From Hydrogenophaga sp. BPS33 (GTDB lineage: Bacteria > Pseudomonadota > Gammaproteobacteria > Burkholderiales > Burkholderiaceae_C): DNA of 64,000 nt. Shown one piece after another: positions 36,584 through 45,965 of the stretch (position 1 is the stretch's first letter; every line of letters begins with the position of its first letter). Below the pieces are notes generated by a model, which worked only from the letters and a program-made list of their open reading frames with translations, was not told the origin of the DNA and ran no database searches. The position numbers and the translations under genes were made by a program. Location of the stretch: the NCBI RefSeq assembly GCF_009859475.1, contig NZ_CP044549.1, positions 5,881,501 through 5,945,500 on the forward strand, written 5' to 3'.

Positions 36584-39500
36584 ATGAGCACGACTTTCCC
36601 GCCGCCCAACCGGCGTTCCAGCGCCCAACGGCCCGAGAAGGCGGCCGAGGAACGCGAGCGCGCGCTCCTGCTGGAACTGGAGACGCTGCGCGCGGAAAAC
36701 GAACACTTGCGCCGCAGCTACGCGCAGCAGCTCAGCGGCCAACGCCAGGACGAAGCGCGTGGCCAGGGCAACACACCCTCGCAGGCCGACCTTCCCCTGT
36801 CCCTGACGCTGGACACCGCGTCGCCGGCGGACGCACTGCAACTGGAATACGAAGCCCTGACAAGCGTCTTCCCGATCGGGATTTTTCGCACCGATTGCGC
36901 GGGCCTGCTGACGCACGTCAATGAGAAGTTGCAGAGTCTCTTTGCACTGTCGCGCAATGACTTCCCCAATTTCGGCTGGCTCAAGCGCGTCCACCCCGAC
37001 GACCTGGAGCGCGTGCAGGAACGGTGGGCGCACGGCATTGCCACCGGTGAAAGCCTCAGTGTCGAATTCCGTCTGGTGCGCCCAGACAACGACATCGCCC
37101 ATGTGCTGGTGCGCAACGCGGCATTGCGCGATGCCCATGGCGCCATCACCGGCCAGCTCGGCTTCATACAGGACATCACGCAGATGCGCACGCTCGAAGC
37201 CGACGCGCGCATCAAGGACGAGCTCAACCGGCAGATCGTGGCCAGCAGCCCCGACTGCATGAAAGTGCTGGATCTGCAGGGCCATGTGGTGCAGATGACG
37301 GCCCAGGGTTGCAGGCTGGTCGAAGTGGACGACTTCGAAGCGGTGCGCAACAGCGACTGGACCACCTGGTGGTCCGACGACGGCGCCACGCTGGCCCGTG
37401 AGGCACTGGAGAGCGCGCGCCAGGGCAAAGGTGCTCGCTTCGTCGCCTTTGGCACGACCTTCAAGGGCACGCCGAAATGGTGGGACACCATGGTCACCCC
37501 CATTGGCGATGTCCAAGGCCAGCCCGTGATGCTGCTGGCGGTGTCGCGCGACATCACGGCGTTGCACCGGCAACAGGAGGAAATCAACGCCGAGCTCGAG
37601 GCGCGGGTGCGCCAACGCACGGAAGAGCTTGCCGAGGCCAAGGAACGTGTGGCCCTGGCGTTGCGCGACGCGCAGATGCTCTACAACCAGGCACCCTGTG
37701 GCTACCACTCGCTCGATGCCCATGGCACGGTCGTGATGATGAACCGCACCGAGCTCGAATGGCTGGGCTACGAACGCGAAGACGTCGTCGGTCGCTTGCA
37801 TTTTCGCGATGTCATGCTGCCCGAGCAGCTGGACATGGCCAGCGAGCGCCTGGCCCGCATGCGGCGAGGCGAGAAACTCGAGCCATCCGAAGTGACCCTG
37901 CGCCGGCGCGACGGAAGCACCTTCCTGGCCCTAGTGAGCAGCACCGCTGTGCAAGACAGCCAGGGTCGCTTCGTGCGCTCGAACAACATGGTAATCGACA
38001 TCACGGCGCGCAAGGCCGCCGAGAACGCGTTGGCGGCGCAAGGCAACTTCCTGCAAGCCATCACCAACAGCGTACCGGCGCAACTCGCCTTCTTCGACCG
38101 AGACCTCGTCTGCAGGTTCGCCAATGCCAGCTACGCCCGCTGGTCCCGGGGCGATGCCCGCCAATTGATCGGCAAGCATCTGCGGGAGATCGCGCGCGCC
38201 GAAGACTTCGAGGCCTCCCGCGCAAAGCTCACGGCCGCCCTCGCTGGCGAGATACAGCGCTTCGAAGGCGAACGGGCCTTCCCCGACGGCCATGGCTTCT
38301 ACGCCAGCATCGAATACACCCCCTATTGGGAAGCCGGCCAGGTGCAGGGCATCATCATCCAGATGCTCGACATCTCGGAGCGCAAGGCCTCCGAAGACCA
38401 GGTGCGCGAGGCCAACCTGCAGCTCAACGACGCCCTGCGCCATTCGCAGGCGCTCTACAACCAGGCGCCCTGCGGCTACCATTCCCTCGACATCACCGGC
38501 GCCGTCGTGTCCATGAACGACACCGAGCTGGAGTGGCTGGGCTACACGCGCGAAGAGGTGGTGGGCAAGCTGAACTTCCGCGCGTTCATGCTCCCGCATC
38601 AGGCCGATCTGCTCGACCGACGCTTGCAACAGGTCCAGAGCGACGACGCCCTTGAAGCGCAGGAATACACGTTGCGCCGCCGCGATGGCACCATCTTCCA
38701 CGCGCTGCTGTCGTCGTCTGCCGTGCGCGACAGCGAAGGCCGCTTTCTGCTCAGCAACACGACCGTGGTCGACATCACGGAGCGCAAGCGGATCGAAGAA
38801 CGCGTGGTGCATCTGAACGAAGAATTGGAAAACCGCATCAGCGAACGCTCCACCGAGCTGCTGGAAAGCGAGCAACGCTTCCGCCTGATGGTGGACAACC
38901 TGCGCGACTACTGCATCTTCTTCCTGGACTCCGACGGCATCATCACCCACTGGACCGACAGCGCCCAGCGCATGGACGGCTATTCGCCCGCCCAGATGAC
39001 AGGCCGCCACTATGGCGTGCTGTTCGATCCTGCCAACCCGGAATACGGCGAGGTCAGCGCCAACCAGATGCTGCGCCTGGCCGCCTCGCGCGGACAGCAC
39101 GAACTGCACAACTGGCACAGCCGCAAGGATGGCTCGCAGTACTGGTCCCACTCGGTGCTGATCGCACTGCGCGACGACAGCGGCGAACTCAAAGGCTTCG
39201 CCAAGATCAACCGCGACATGACCGACGCGAAGCGGCTCGACGATCTGATGCGCAACATCAACGACGAGCTGGAGAACCGCGTGGTGGAGCGCACCGAGCA
39301 GTTGCTGGCCGCCAACAAGGACCTGGAGTCCTTCTCCTACTCCGTCTCGCACGACCTGCGCTCACCCTTGCGCCACATTTCCAGCTTCGTCAGCCTGCTG
39401 GAGGAACATCTCGGGGGCAAGTGCGACGAGGTCAGCGCCCGGTACCTGAGCACCATTGGCAATTCCGCGCGGCACATGAGCCAGCTCATCGACGGACTGC

Positions 39501-40045
39501 TCGCGTTCTCTCGCCTGGGCCGCTCGGCCGTGAACCTGACCGCGGTGGACTTCACCTTGCTGGTGGACGCGGTCGCCAACCAGATCGGACACGACACCGA
39601 GGGCCGCGTCGTGGACTGGGTCATCGCGCCCGACCTGCCCGTCGTTCAAGGTGATGCGCTGCTGCTGCGCGAGGTGTGGGCCAATCTGTTGGGCAATGCC
39701 TACAAATACACCCGCCCGCGTGAAAGAACCCGCATCGAGGTGGGGTGGAGCCTGGACCCGATGGTGGGCTACACCTTCTTTGTCCGTGACAATGGCGTGG
39801 GTTTTGACACAAAATACGCGCAAAAACTGTTTGGTGTTTTTCAGCGTCTGCACCGGGCCTCGGAGTTCGAGGGCACCGGCATCGGCTTGGCACTCACGCG
39901 GCGCATCATTGAGCGGCACGGCGGCACCATCTGGGCTGAAAGTCAGCTTGGCGAAGGCAGTGTATTCTATTTTTCACTACCTTTTGAAAAGGCGTCCGGC
40001 TTCGAGCTCCCACACGACTCGATGCCTGCTGCCCTGGAACCATGA
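36584..40045 (+). CDS. Six-PAS sensor histidine kinase
   Basis: 1153 residues, no membrane segment. N-terminal coiled coil (about 18-50), then six PAS-like modules beginning near residues 90, 220, 365, 495, 623 and 765, each joined by helical linkers (for example DITERKRIEE). PAS 3 and 5 are near copies. HisKA with H923 (YSVSHDLRSPLRHISSFVSL) and HATPase_c with NLLGNAYKYT, VRDNGVGFD and GTGIGLALTRRI. This phytochrome-like kinase type usually pairs with a single-domain receiver. The receiver gene follows with an ATGA overlap. Confidence 0.93.
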   Translation: MSTTFPPPNRRSSAQRPEKAAEERERALLLELETLRAENEHLRRSYAQQLSGQRQDEARGQGNTPSQADLPLSLTLDTASPADALQLEYEALTSVFPIGIFRTDCAGLLTHVNEKLQSLFALSRNDFPNFGWLKRVHPDDLERVQERWAHGIATGESLSVEFRLVRPDNDIAHVLVRNAALRDAHGAITGQLGFIQDITQMRTLEADARIKDELNRQIVASSPDCMKVLDLQGHVVQMTAQGCRLVEVDDFEAVRNSDWTTWWSDDGATLAREALESARQGKGARFVAFGTTFKGTPKWWDTMVTPIGDVQGQPVMLLAVSRDITALHRQQEEINAELEARVRQRTEELAEAKERVALALRDAQMLYNQAPCGYHSLDAHGTVVMMNRTELEWLGYEREDVVGRLHFRDVMLPEQLDMASERLARMRRGEKLEPSEVTLRRRDGSTFLALVSSTAVQDSQGRFVRSNNMVIDITARKAAENALAAQGNFLQAITNSVPAQLAFFDRDLVCRFANASYARWSRGDARQLIGKHLREIARAEDFEASRAKLTAALAGEIQRFEGERAFPDGHGFYASIEYTPYWEAGQVQGIIIQMLDISERKASEDQVREANLQLNDALRHSQALYNQAPCGYHSLDITGAVVSMNDTELEWLGYTREEVVGKLNFRAFMLPHQADLLDRRLQQVQSDDALEAQEYTLRRRDGTIFHALLSSSAVRDSEGRFLLSNTTVVDITERKRIEERVVHLNEELENRISERSTELLESEQRFRLMVDNLRDYCIFFLDSDGIITHWTDSAQRMDGYSPAQMTGRHYGVLFDPANPEYGEVSANQMLRLAASRGQHELHNWHSRKDGSQYWSHSVLIALRDDSGELKGFAKINRDMTDAKRLDDLMRNINDELENRVVERTEQLLAANKDLESFSYSVSHDLRSPLRHISSFVSLLEEHLGGKCDEVSARYLSTIGNSARHMSQLIDGLLAFSRLGRSAVNLTAVDFTLLVDAVANQIGHDTEGRVVDWVIAPDLPVVQGDALLLREVWANLLGNAYKYTRPRERTRIEVGWSLDPMVGYTFFVRDNGVGFDTKYAQKLFGVFQRLHRASEFEGTGIGLALTRRIIERHGGTIWAESQLGEGSVFYFSLPFEKASGFELPHDSMPAALEP

Positions 40046-40527
40046 GCAAAACCGCCGACGCCATTCTCCTTGTTGAAGACAATCCGGACGATGCCGAATT
40101 GACCAAGCTGGCGCTGGCCCGCCATGGGCTGGACGGCAGGGTGACGCACGTGTCCGACGGCATGCAGGCGCTGGACTACCTGCACCGCCGCAACGGCTTC
40201 AGCAACCGCTCGGGCAGCAACCCCACGCTGGTGCTGCTGGACTTGAAAATGCCGTTGCTCGACGGCATTGGTGTGCTCAAGGAAATCAAAGGCTCGGACG
40301 CTCTGCACAACATTCCCGTGGTGGTGCTGACATCGTCCACCGAACCGAGCGACCTGCTGCGAGCCTACGACGCCGGCACCAATGCCTACATCGCCAAGCC
40401 CACCGAGTTCTCGCAGTTCCTCAGCGCCATGAAGCATGTGTGCGAGTTCTGGATCAACATCAACCAGACCTCGCCCCAATTGCCCAGCGCTGGCGTGCGC
40501 ACCACGGACTTTGGCGATTTGATCTGA
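40042..40527 (+). CDS. Single-domain response regulator (Rcp1-like)
   Basis: 161 residues, receiver only: acidic pair E12/D13, phosphoacceptor D67 (LVLLDLKMPLLDG), TSSTEP and the Lys in YIAKPTE. No output domain, so it signals by protein contact or phosphorelay. Start overlaps the kinase stop by 4 bp; the two are a cognate pair by gene order. Confidence 0.94.
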   Translation: MSKTADAILLVEDNPDDAELTKLALARHGLDGRVTHVSDGMQALDYLHRRNGFSNRSGSNPTLVLLDLKMPLLDGIGVLKEIKGSDALHNIPVVVLTSSTEPSDLLRAYDAGTNAYIAKPTEFSQFLSAMKHVCEFWININQTSPQLPSAGVRTTDFGDLI

Positions 40528-40567
40528 CGGCGCTCGACGCCGCCGGGCTGCGTACCCACCGCGGGCG

Positions 40568-40870
40568 TCAGTAAATGTCGGAGTCCGCCCATTGCGACGA
40601 CGGGCCGTCCTCGGCGGTCACGGGCACATTCAGGTTGAGCACGAAGACCACTTCACCGCCGAACCGCCCGACGCCCAAACTCTTCATGAGCTGGAGCTCC
40701 TGCTCCGGACGTTCCATGCGCAGAAAGCAGATCGCCTGTTTCGTGCCTTCGTGCATGGCCGTGAGAATGTCCAAACGTGTGATGCGGCCAAACTCGCTGC
40801 ACAAGGTGTGCAGTGCGGACTTCAAACTGGAAACGTCGCTGTATTGTCTGAGTTCTGCGAGAGTGCTCAC
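40568..40870 (-). CDS. Conserved small protein of 100 residues, GTG start
   Basis: No characterised family recognised. The sequence (SEFGRITRLDILTAMHEG, QAICFLRMERPEQELQLMK, LGVGRFGGEVVFVLNL) has an alternating beta/alpha pattern reminiscent of RRM/ferredoxin-like folds. The GTG start is chosen because a strong GAGGGG site lies 7 bases before it; the longer frame upstream encodes implausible residues. Convergent with the response regulator and divergent from the GGDEF-EAL gene. Confidence 0.65.
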   Translation of the reverse strand: MSTLAELRQYSDVSSLKSALHTLCSEFGRITRLDILTAMHEGTKQAICFLRMERPEQELQLMKSLGVGRFGGEVVFVLNLNVPVTAEDGPSSQWADSDIY

Positions 40871-40950
40871 AATCAAACCCCTCAAAATTTCGATGCACGG
40901 TGCCGATATGGGAAACAGCAGTGCGCAGTGCTGCGGTTCGACAAGGGCGT

Positions 40951-40981
40951 ATGTTAGAACACAAGCAACAAAGCCTAACAT
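40951..40981. promoter_or_regulatory. Inverted repeat between divergent small-protein and GGDEF-EAL genes
   Basis: Perfect 7-bp arms ATGTTAG (40951-40957) and CTAACAT (40975-40981) with a 17-bp spacer, in an AT-richer stretch of the 198-bp divergent region. Possible regulator site; too long a loop for a good terminator. Confidence 0.4.
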
Positions 40982-41068
40982 TTTTGTTACAAATACCTGC
41001 CCAAGCCACCCTTGCCGTGCAGAAATTCACGCGCTCTTGCGAACATAGTCCGCATACAAGCAATCTCC

Positions 41069-44032
41069 ATGACAAAGCGCGCGGTGCCGAGCGCTGAACA
41101 AACCTCCCTCGACCCCATGCCCGATTCCGCCGTTGACCACCCAGATGCGCAAACCGCTCCCGTGCTGCAAGAGGAGCTGGGCCGCCTGGTGGAGATGGCA
41201 GCGTGCATGCAATCGACCGAAGGCGCCTTGCTGATCGATGCCTCGCGTTCACCCCCACAGGTGTTGAGCGCGCACGGCGTGCCCCCCGCAGCCCTCCCGG
41301 CGGTCCTGTCCGCCTGCGCGAACTGCCTGGCAGAGCCCGCGGCGCAGGCGTGGCTGCCCACATCCGGCGCCGATGCGCAGCCGTACCGGTATGGCCACTG
41401 GTTGCCGCTGCCGACCCACGGCGGCGCCACAGGCCTGGCGCTGTTGCTGCTCGACCGGTCGCCGCGCGCGCAGCCGGCGCCAGACGCCCCAGCGCAGCAG
41501 CTTCTGGCGCGCCATGCGTCGGAAGTGCTGGCGCTGGCGCGCCGCTGCGAGCATGCCGAACAGTACAACGCCAGCGTGCTGCGCGAGAGCGAAAGCCGCC
41601 TCAACCTGACCGAACACACGGCAGGCGCGGGCAGTTGGTCGCTGCAGCTGTCCACCCACGAGGTGGTCCACTCGGACGAGTTCGCCACCATCATGGGACT
41701 GAGCGACCACCACCGGGTCCGCAATCTCGAGGACATGGTGCAGCGCTACACCCCCGAATGGCGCAATGGCATCCGCCAGCGTCTGGAGCGCTGCGCGCAG
41801 CATGGCGAGGGGTTCGACGAAGAGATCCAGATCACGGTCGATGGCGGTCCCGCGAAGTGGGTGCGTACCGTGGGCAACGCGGTGCGGCGCGCCAACGGCG
41901 AGATCGCGCGCATCCAGGGCGCCATCCAGGACATCTCGGCGCAGAAGCAGGCGCAACAGGACACGCTGCGCCTGGCCATGCGCCTCACGACCACGCTGGC
42001 CAGCATCACCGAAGCGTTCGTCACGCTGGACCGGCAATGCTGCTTCACCTACCTCAACCAGGAAAGCGAGCGCCTGCTGCAGAAAACCACGGGCGATCTG
42101 CTGGGCATGGAGGTCTGGCAAGACTTCAGCCCGGCGTTGGCACAACGTCTCAGGGACCAGTTGACCAAGTCGCTCCACACCAACCGTCGCGTGGAGTTGG
42201 AAGACTATTTCCCGACACTGGGCAAATGGCTGGAGGTGCGGGCCTACCCCTTCGCCGAGGGCTTGGCGGTGTATTTCCGCGACGTGACCGAACGCCGCCG
42301 GTCGCAGGAACAGCTGATGCTGCTGGAGACCAGCGTCTCCCGCCTGAACGACATTGTGGCCATCGCCGAAACCGCCACCGGCAGCGAGCTGGAGCCGCGC
42401 ATCGTGTTCGTCAACGATGCCTTCGAGCAGCACACCGGCTACAGCCGTGCCGAAGTACTGGGGCAGACGCCACGCATGCTGCTGGACCTGGACCCCACGA
42501 TCACCAAGCTCAGCGAGTTGGGGCGCAGCCTGCAGCAGACGCGGCAGGCGCGCACCGAGCTGATGGTTCGGCGCAAGAACGGCGCGATGTTCTGGGTCGA
42601 ACTCGAAGTGGTGTCGGTGCAGGCCACGGCCGAAGACATCACGCACTGGGTGGCGGTGGGCCGCGACATCACGCAGCGCAAGACGGCCGAGGACATGATC
42701 CGCCACCTGGCGTTCTACGATGCGCTGACCGACCTGCCCAACCGGCAACTGCTCCTGGACCGCCTGCAGCAGGCGCTGGCCGCGTGCGCGCGCTCGGGCC
42801 AATACGGCGCGCTGATGTTCATCGACCTCGACAACTTCAAGATCCTGAACGATTCGCTGGGCCACCACATGGGCGACCAGTTGCTGCAGAAGGTGGCCCA
42901 GCGGCTCACGCGCAGCGTGCGCAAGACCGACATGGTGGCGCGCCTGGGTGGCGACGAATTCGTGGTGATGGTCGATGACCTGAGCGCCGACCCCGACGCC
43001 GCTGCCTACAAAGCCAAGGCCCTGGGCGAAAAGGTGCTGCACACGCTGCGCGAACCTTTCCAGCTCACCGGCGGCCACCAGCACTTCGCCACACCCAGCA
43101 TCGGTGTGACCTCGTTCAACGGTCAGCAGAGCGACGTGGGCGAGTTGCTCAAACAGGCCGACCTCGCGATGTACCAGGCCAAATCGCTGGGGCGCAACAC
43201 CCTGTGTTTCTTCGATCCGGCCATGCAGGCTTCCGTGAGCGCCAATGCCACCGTGAGCTCGGAACTGCGGGTGGCGCTCAGCGCCAACCAGTTCGTCGTC
43301 TACTACCAACCTCAGGTGGACCGCGTGGGCGTGATCACCGGTGTGGAAGCCCTGGTGCGCTGGCAGCACCCCGAGCGCGGCCTGGTGTCCCCCGCCGACT
43401 TCATTCCCGTTGCCGAGGACACCGGCCTGATTCTGCCCCTGGGGCAATGGGTGCTCGAAACCGCCTGCAACCAGCTGGCGGCCTGGGCGGACAGCGCCCA
43501 GACGTCGAGCCTGAGCATCGCGGTGAACGTGAGCGTGCGCCAGTTCCGCCATCCCGACTTCGTCGACATGGTGGTCGACGCGATCAAGCACACCGGCATT
43601 CGCCCGCACAAGCTCAAGCTGGAGCTCACCGAGAGCCTGCTGGCCGACCGCATGGAAATCACCATCAACAAGATGGGCATGCTCAAGGCGCTGGGCGTCA
43701 CGCTGTCGCTGGACGACTTTGGCGTCGGCTACTCGTCCCTGTCGGTGCTCAAGCGCCTGCCGCTGGACCAGCTCAAGATCGACAAGGGCTTCGTGGCCGA
43801 TGTCTTGACCGACCCGAACGACGCGGCCATCTCGCGCGCCATCATCGCGTTGGCGCAAAGCCTGGGCTTGCAGGTGGTGGCCGAAGGCGTGGAAACCCAG
43901 GAGCAACGCGATTTTCTGGCCTATCAGGGCTGCGACCAGTTTCAGGGGCATCTCTTCGCCAAACCACTGCCCATCGAGGCGCTGGACGCGCTGCTGCACA
44001 CCACCAGCTCGGGCATGATGATCCTGTCCTGA
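41069..44032 (+). CDS. PAS-GGDEF-EAL cyclic-di-GMP signalling protein
   Basis: 987 residues. GAF-like or variable N-terminus (1-180), then three PAS segments (about 185-305, 310-420, 425-555), GGDEF domain (about 560-725; GGDEF at 627-631 with an RxxD inhibitory site, RKTD, five residues before it), and EAL domain (about 735-985; EAL at 760-762, ELTES, DDFGVGYSSLSVL, VVAEGVET). Both catalytic motifs look intact, so it could make and degrade c-di-GMP. Start 41069 preferred; 41117 also possible. Confidence 0.93.
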   Translation: MTKRAVPSAEQTSLDPMPDSAVDHPDAQTAPVLQEELGRLVEMAACMQSTEGALLIDASRSPPQVLSAHGVPPAALPAVLSACANCLAEPAAQAWLPTSGADAQPYRYGHWLPLPTHGGATGLALLLLDRSPRAQPAPDAPAQQLLARHASEVLALARRCEHAEQYNASVLRESESRLNLTEHTAGAGSWSLQLSTHEVVHSDEFATIMGLSDHHRVRNLEDMVQRYTPEWRNGIRQRLERCAQHGEGFDEEIQITVDGGPAKWVRTVGNAVRRANGEIARIQGAIQDISAQKQAQQDTLRLAMRLTTTLASITEAFVTLDRQCCFTYLNQESERLLQKTTGDLLGMEVWQDFSPALAQRLRDQLTKSLHTNRRVELEDYFPTLGKWLEVRAYPFAEGLAVYFRDVTERRRSQEQLMLLETSVSRLNDIVAIAETATGSELEPRIVFVNDAFEQHTGYSRAEVLGQTPRMLLDLDPTITKLSELGRSLQQTRQARTELMVRRKNGAMFWVELEVVSVQATAEDITHWVAVGRDITQRKTAEDMIRHLAFYDALTDLPNRQLLLDRLQQALAACARSGQYGALMFIDLDNFKILNDSLGHHMGDQLLQKVAQRLTRSVRKTDMVARLGGDEFVVMVDDLSADPDAAAYKAKALGEKVLHTLREPFQLTGGHQHFATPSIGVTSFNGQQSDVGELLKQADLAMYQAKSLGRNTLCFFDPAMQASVSANATVSSELRVALSANQFVVYYQPQVDRVGVITGVEALVRWQHPERGLVSPADFIPVAEDTGLILPLGQWVLETACNQLAAWADSAQTSSLSIAVNVSVRQFRHPDFVDMVVDAIKHTGIRPHKLKLELTESLLADRMEITINKMGMLKALGVTLSLDDFGVGYSSLSVLKRLPLDQLKIDKGFVADVLTDPNDAAISRAIIALAQSLGLQVVAEGVETQEQRDFLAYQGCDQFQGHLFAKPLPIEALDALLHTTSSGMMILS

Positions 44033-44050
44033 GCGGCGACGGGGCCCGCC

Positions 44051-45124
44051 TCACCAGTTGGTGATGCCCGGGTTCTGGAACGGGTAGTGGTTGGGCACGG
44101 CGAGGTTGGAGAACGAGAACGACAGGCTCACGTCCAGCGCGGTGACCTGGTGCCACCAGCCCAGCGGCAGGAACACCGTCTCTCCGGGCTCCACCACCAC
44201 CTCCAGCACCGTGGCCTGCTCGAACAGGGGATAGCGGTGCAGGTCGGGCCGGTCGATATCGATCGGGCTGTAAACCTCGAAGTGGTTGTACAGCAGCGGT
44301 GTTTGCAACGGCGAGATGAAGCGCCAGCGCTTGCGGCCCACGATTTGCGTGTGGCACAGCATGAGCGTGTCGTGGTGAAGGGGCGTGACGGTGCCCGCGG
44401 GGCCGAACCAGAACGAGGAACGCTGCGACAGCTGGCTGCGGTCACAGAACCCGGGCAGGCTGCCGATGTCGGCCAGGATCGGCGCGAACTCGGGGCGGCT
44501 GAGCATTTCGTTGTTGGCAGTGAGGTAGTAGTCGTTGGTCACGCCGCCGGCCAGCACCTGGTCCACGAAGTCCGACAGGCGCACGCTGCGCCTGTGGTCC
44601 AGCTTGTTGACCTCGTAGTTCGGATCGGCGCTGCGCTCGGCCTGCACCTCGACCTGCAAATGGCCAAAACGCGCGCGCAAATCCTGCGGCGACCAGCGCG
44701 CCATGGCGGGCCAGTCGCGCGCCACGTCGGTGAGCACCAGCGGGCGGCTGCCGACCACGTACTTTTCGAGGAACTCGCCCAGCGGGACATCGGCGCGCTT
44801 TTCCACTTGCGCATAGTGCGGGTCGAGCTCGAGCAGCTTCTGCTGGTTGGCCATCACCGATTCCAGCTTGGTCTGCAACTGCTGGAACTTGCGAGCGGCC
44901 AGAAAGGCAGGGTCGCTCTCCATGGCCTGGATCGCGGCTTCGCATTCGACCGGATCCAGACCCGCCTGCGCCATCGTGACCAGCATCGATTCGGGCGTGC
45001 AATGACGGAGCCGGTTCTCGGCGATCCATTGCCGCCAACCCGCGTCGAGAGGGCGCGGGTGGGCGGCAACGTCGGGACGGGGAGCGGGGGGCATGTGGGC
45101 GGGCATGGTGGACGAAGTCTGCAT
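44051..45124 (-). CDS. JmjC/cupin_8-like Fe(II)/2-oxoglutarate oxygenase
   Basis: About 357 residues (alternative ATGs at 45106 and 45094). N-terminal helical part (1-100) and a cupin_8/JmjC domain (about 120-340) with PLVLTDVARDWPAMARW, iron ligands HxD in TPLHHDTLML and distal His in GWWHQVTALD. Related proteins are protein hydroxylases such as the factor-inhibiting-HIF group. Converges with the GGDEF-EAL gene, 18 bp apart. Confidence 0.87.
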   Translation of the reverse strand: MQTSSTMPAHMPPAPRPDVAAHPRPLDAGWRQWIAENRLRHCTPESMLVTMAQAGLDPVECEAAIQAMESDPAFLAARKFQQLQTKLESVMANQQKLLELDPHYAQVEKRADVPLGEFLEKYVVGSRPLVLTDVARDWPAMARWSPQDLRARFGHLQVEVQAERSADPNYEVNKLDHRRSVRLSDFVDQVLAGGVTNDYYLTANNEMLSRPEFAPILADIGSLPGFCDRSQLSQRSSFWFGPAGTVTPLHHDTLMLCHTQIVGRKRWRFISPLQTPLLYNHFEVYSPIDIDRPDLHRYPLFEQATVLEVVVEPGETVFLPLGWWHQVTALDVSLSFSFSNLAVPNHYPFQNPGITNW

Positions 45125-45419
45125 CAGAGTGGCGCACGGCGCTGGACGGCGGACATAGCCATCGCGAGATGGGATTCTTTCGTTGAGCGGGACAGACTGC
45201 AAGTGGCGCCATCCGCGCCACGCCCCTCAGCCTCGGGTCGGTGGGAAACGGCAGACGGTCTAACGAACGAGGCATGGTGAACTCAGGGGACCCATGGGAT
45301 TGGTGATTTGGGGCATATTGCCGGCCAATCGACCGAACTTTTCACCAAAATCCATAGACATCGGCGTTGACAGGCCACGGCGCCTTCGCACAATGTCCGC
45401 ACCCACCACCGGAGCTCCC

Positions 45420-45965
45420 ATGCCTCTCATCCGTACCGCCCTGCTCGTCTGCACCGCCGCCCTCTGCGCCACCGCCCAGGCCCAGAGCATCAAGCCAGGC
45501 CTGTGGGAAATGCAAAGCAAGATGGGTGGCAATCCGCAGATGGACCAGGCCATGGCCCAGATGCAGAAGCAGATGGCCAGCATGCCGCCCGCGCAGCGCA
45601 AGCAGATGGAAGACATGCTGGCCAAGCAAGGCATGTCGATGCCCAGCGCAGCGGCCGGCGGCGGCATGAGCACGAAGCTCTGCATCACGCCCGAAATGGC
45701 CGCGAAGCAGGACCTGCCGGTGCAGGAGAAAGGCGATTGCACCAACACCGTCACCTCGCGCAGCGGCAACGTGATGAAGATGAGCTTCGTCTGCAAGAAC
45801 CCGCCCTCCAGCGGGGAGGGCACCTACACCTTCACCGGCGACACCGCCTACACCATGCAGATGCAGATGAAGTCCACGCACCAGGGCAAACCGCAGAACA
45901 TGACCATGGATGGCAGCGGCAAATGGCTGGCCGCCTCCTGCGGCAACATCAAACCGGTGAAGTGA
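45420..45965 (+). CDS. DUF3617 family secreted protein
   Basis: 181 residues with a clean signal peptide (residues 1-21, cleavage after AQA). DUF3617 pattern: QSIKPGLWEMQSKM, a Met/Gln-rich segment (about 38-75), CITPEMAAK, and ending ASCGNIKPVK. Periplasmic, function unknown. The 295 bp upstream (45125-45419) hold no gene; a TTGACA at 45367-45372 with an ACAATG-like box 17 bp on may be its promoter. 3' end overlaps yggS by 17 bp, tail-to-tail. Confidence 0.87.
   Translation: MPLIRTALLVCTAALCATAQAQSIKPGLWEMQSKMGGNPQMDQAMAQMQKQMASMPPAQRKQMEDMLAKQGMSMPSAAAGGGMSTKLCITPEMAAKQDLPVQEKGDCTNTVTSRSGNVMKMSFVCKNPPSSGEGTYTFTGDTAYTMQMQMKSTHQGKPQNMTMDGSGKWLAASCGNIKPVK

Noticed and set aside
40526..40571. 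CTGACG/CGTCAG inverted repeat as terminator between the response regulator and the 100-residue gene
   Set aside because: Long loop, no T-run on either strand; only a weak GC hairpin inside. Left unassigned.
41249..43999. Minus-strand frame of 916 codons opposite the GGDEF-EAL gene
   Set aside because: Low-complexity His/Leu/Gln/Val text typical of frames opposite GC-rich genes; the sense strand has intact catalytic motifs.
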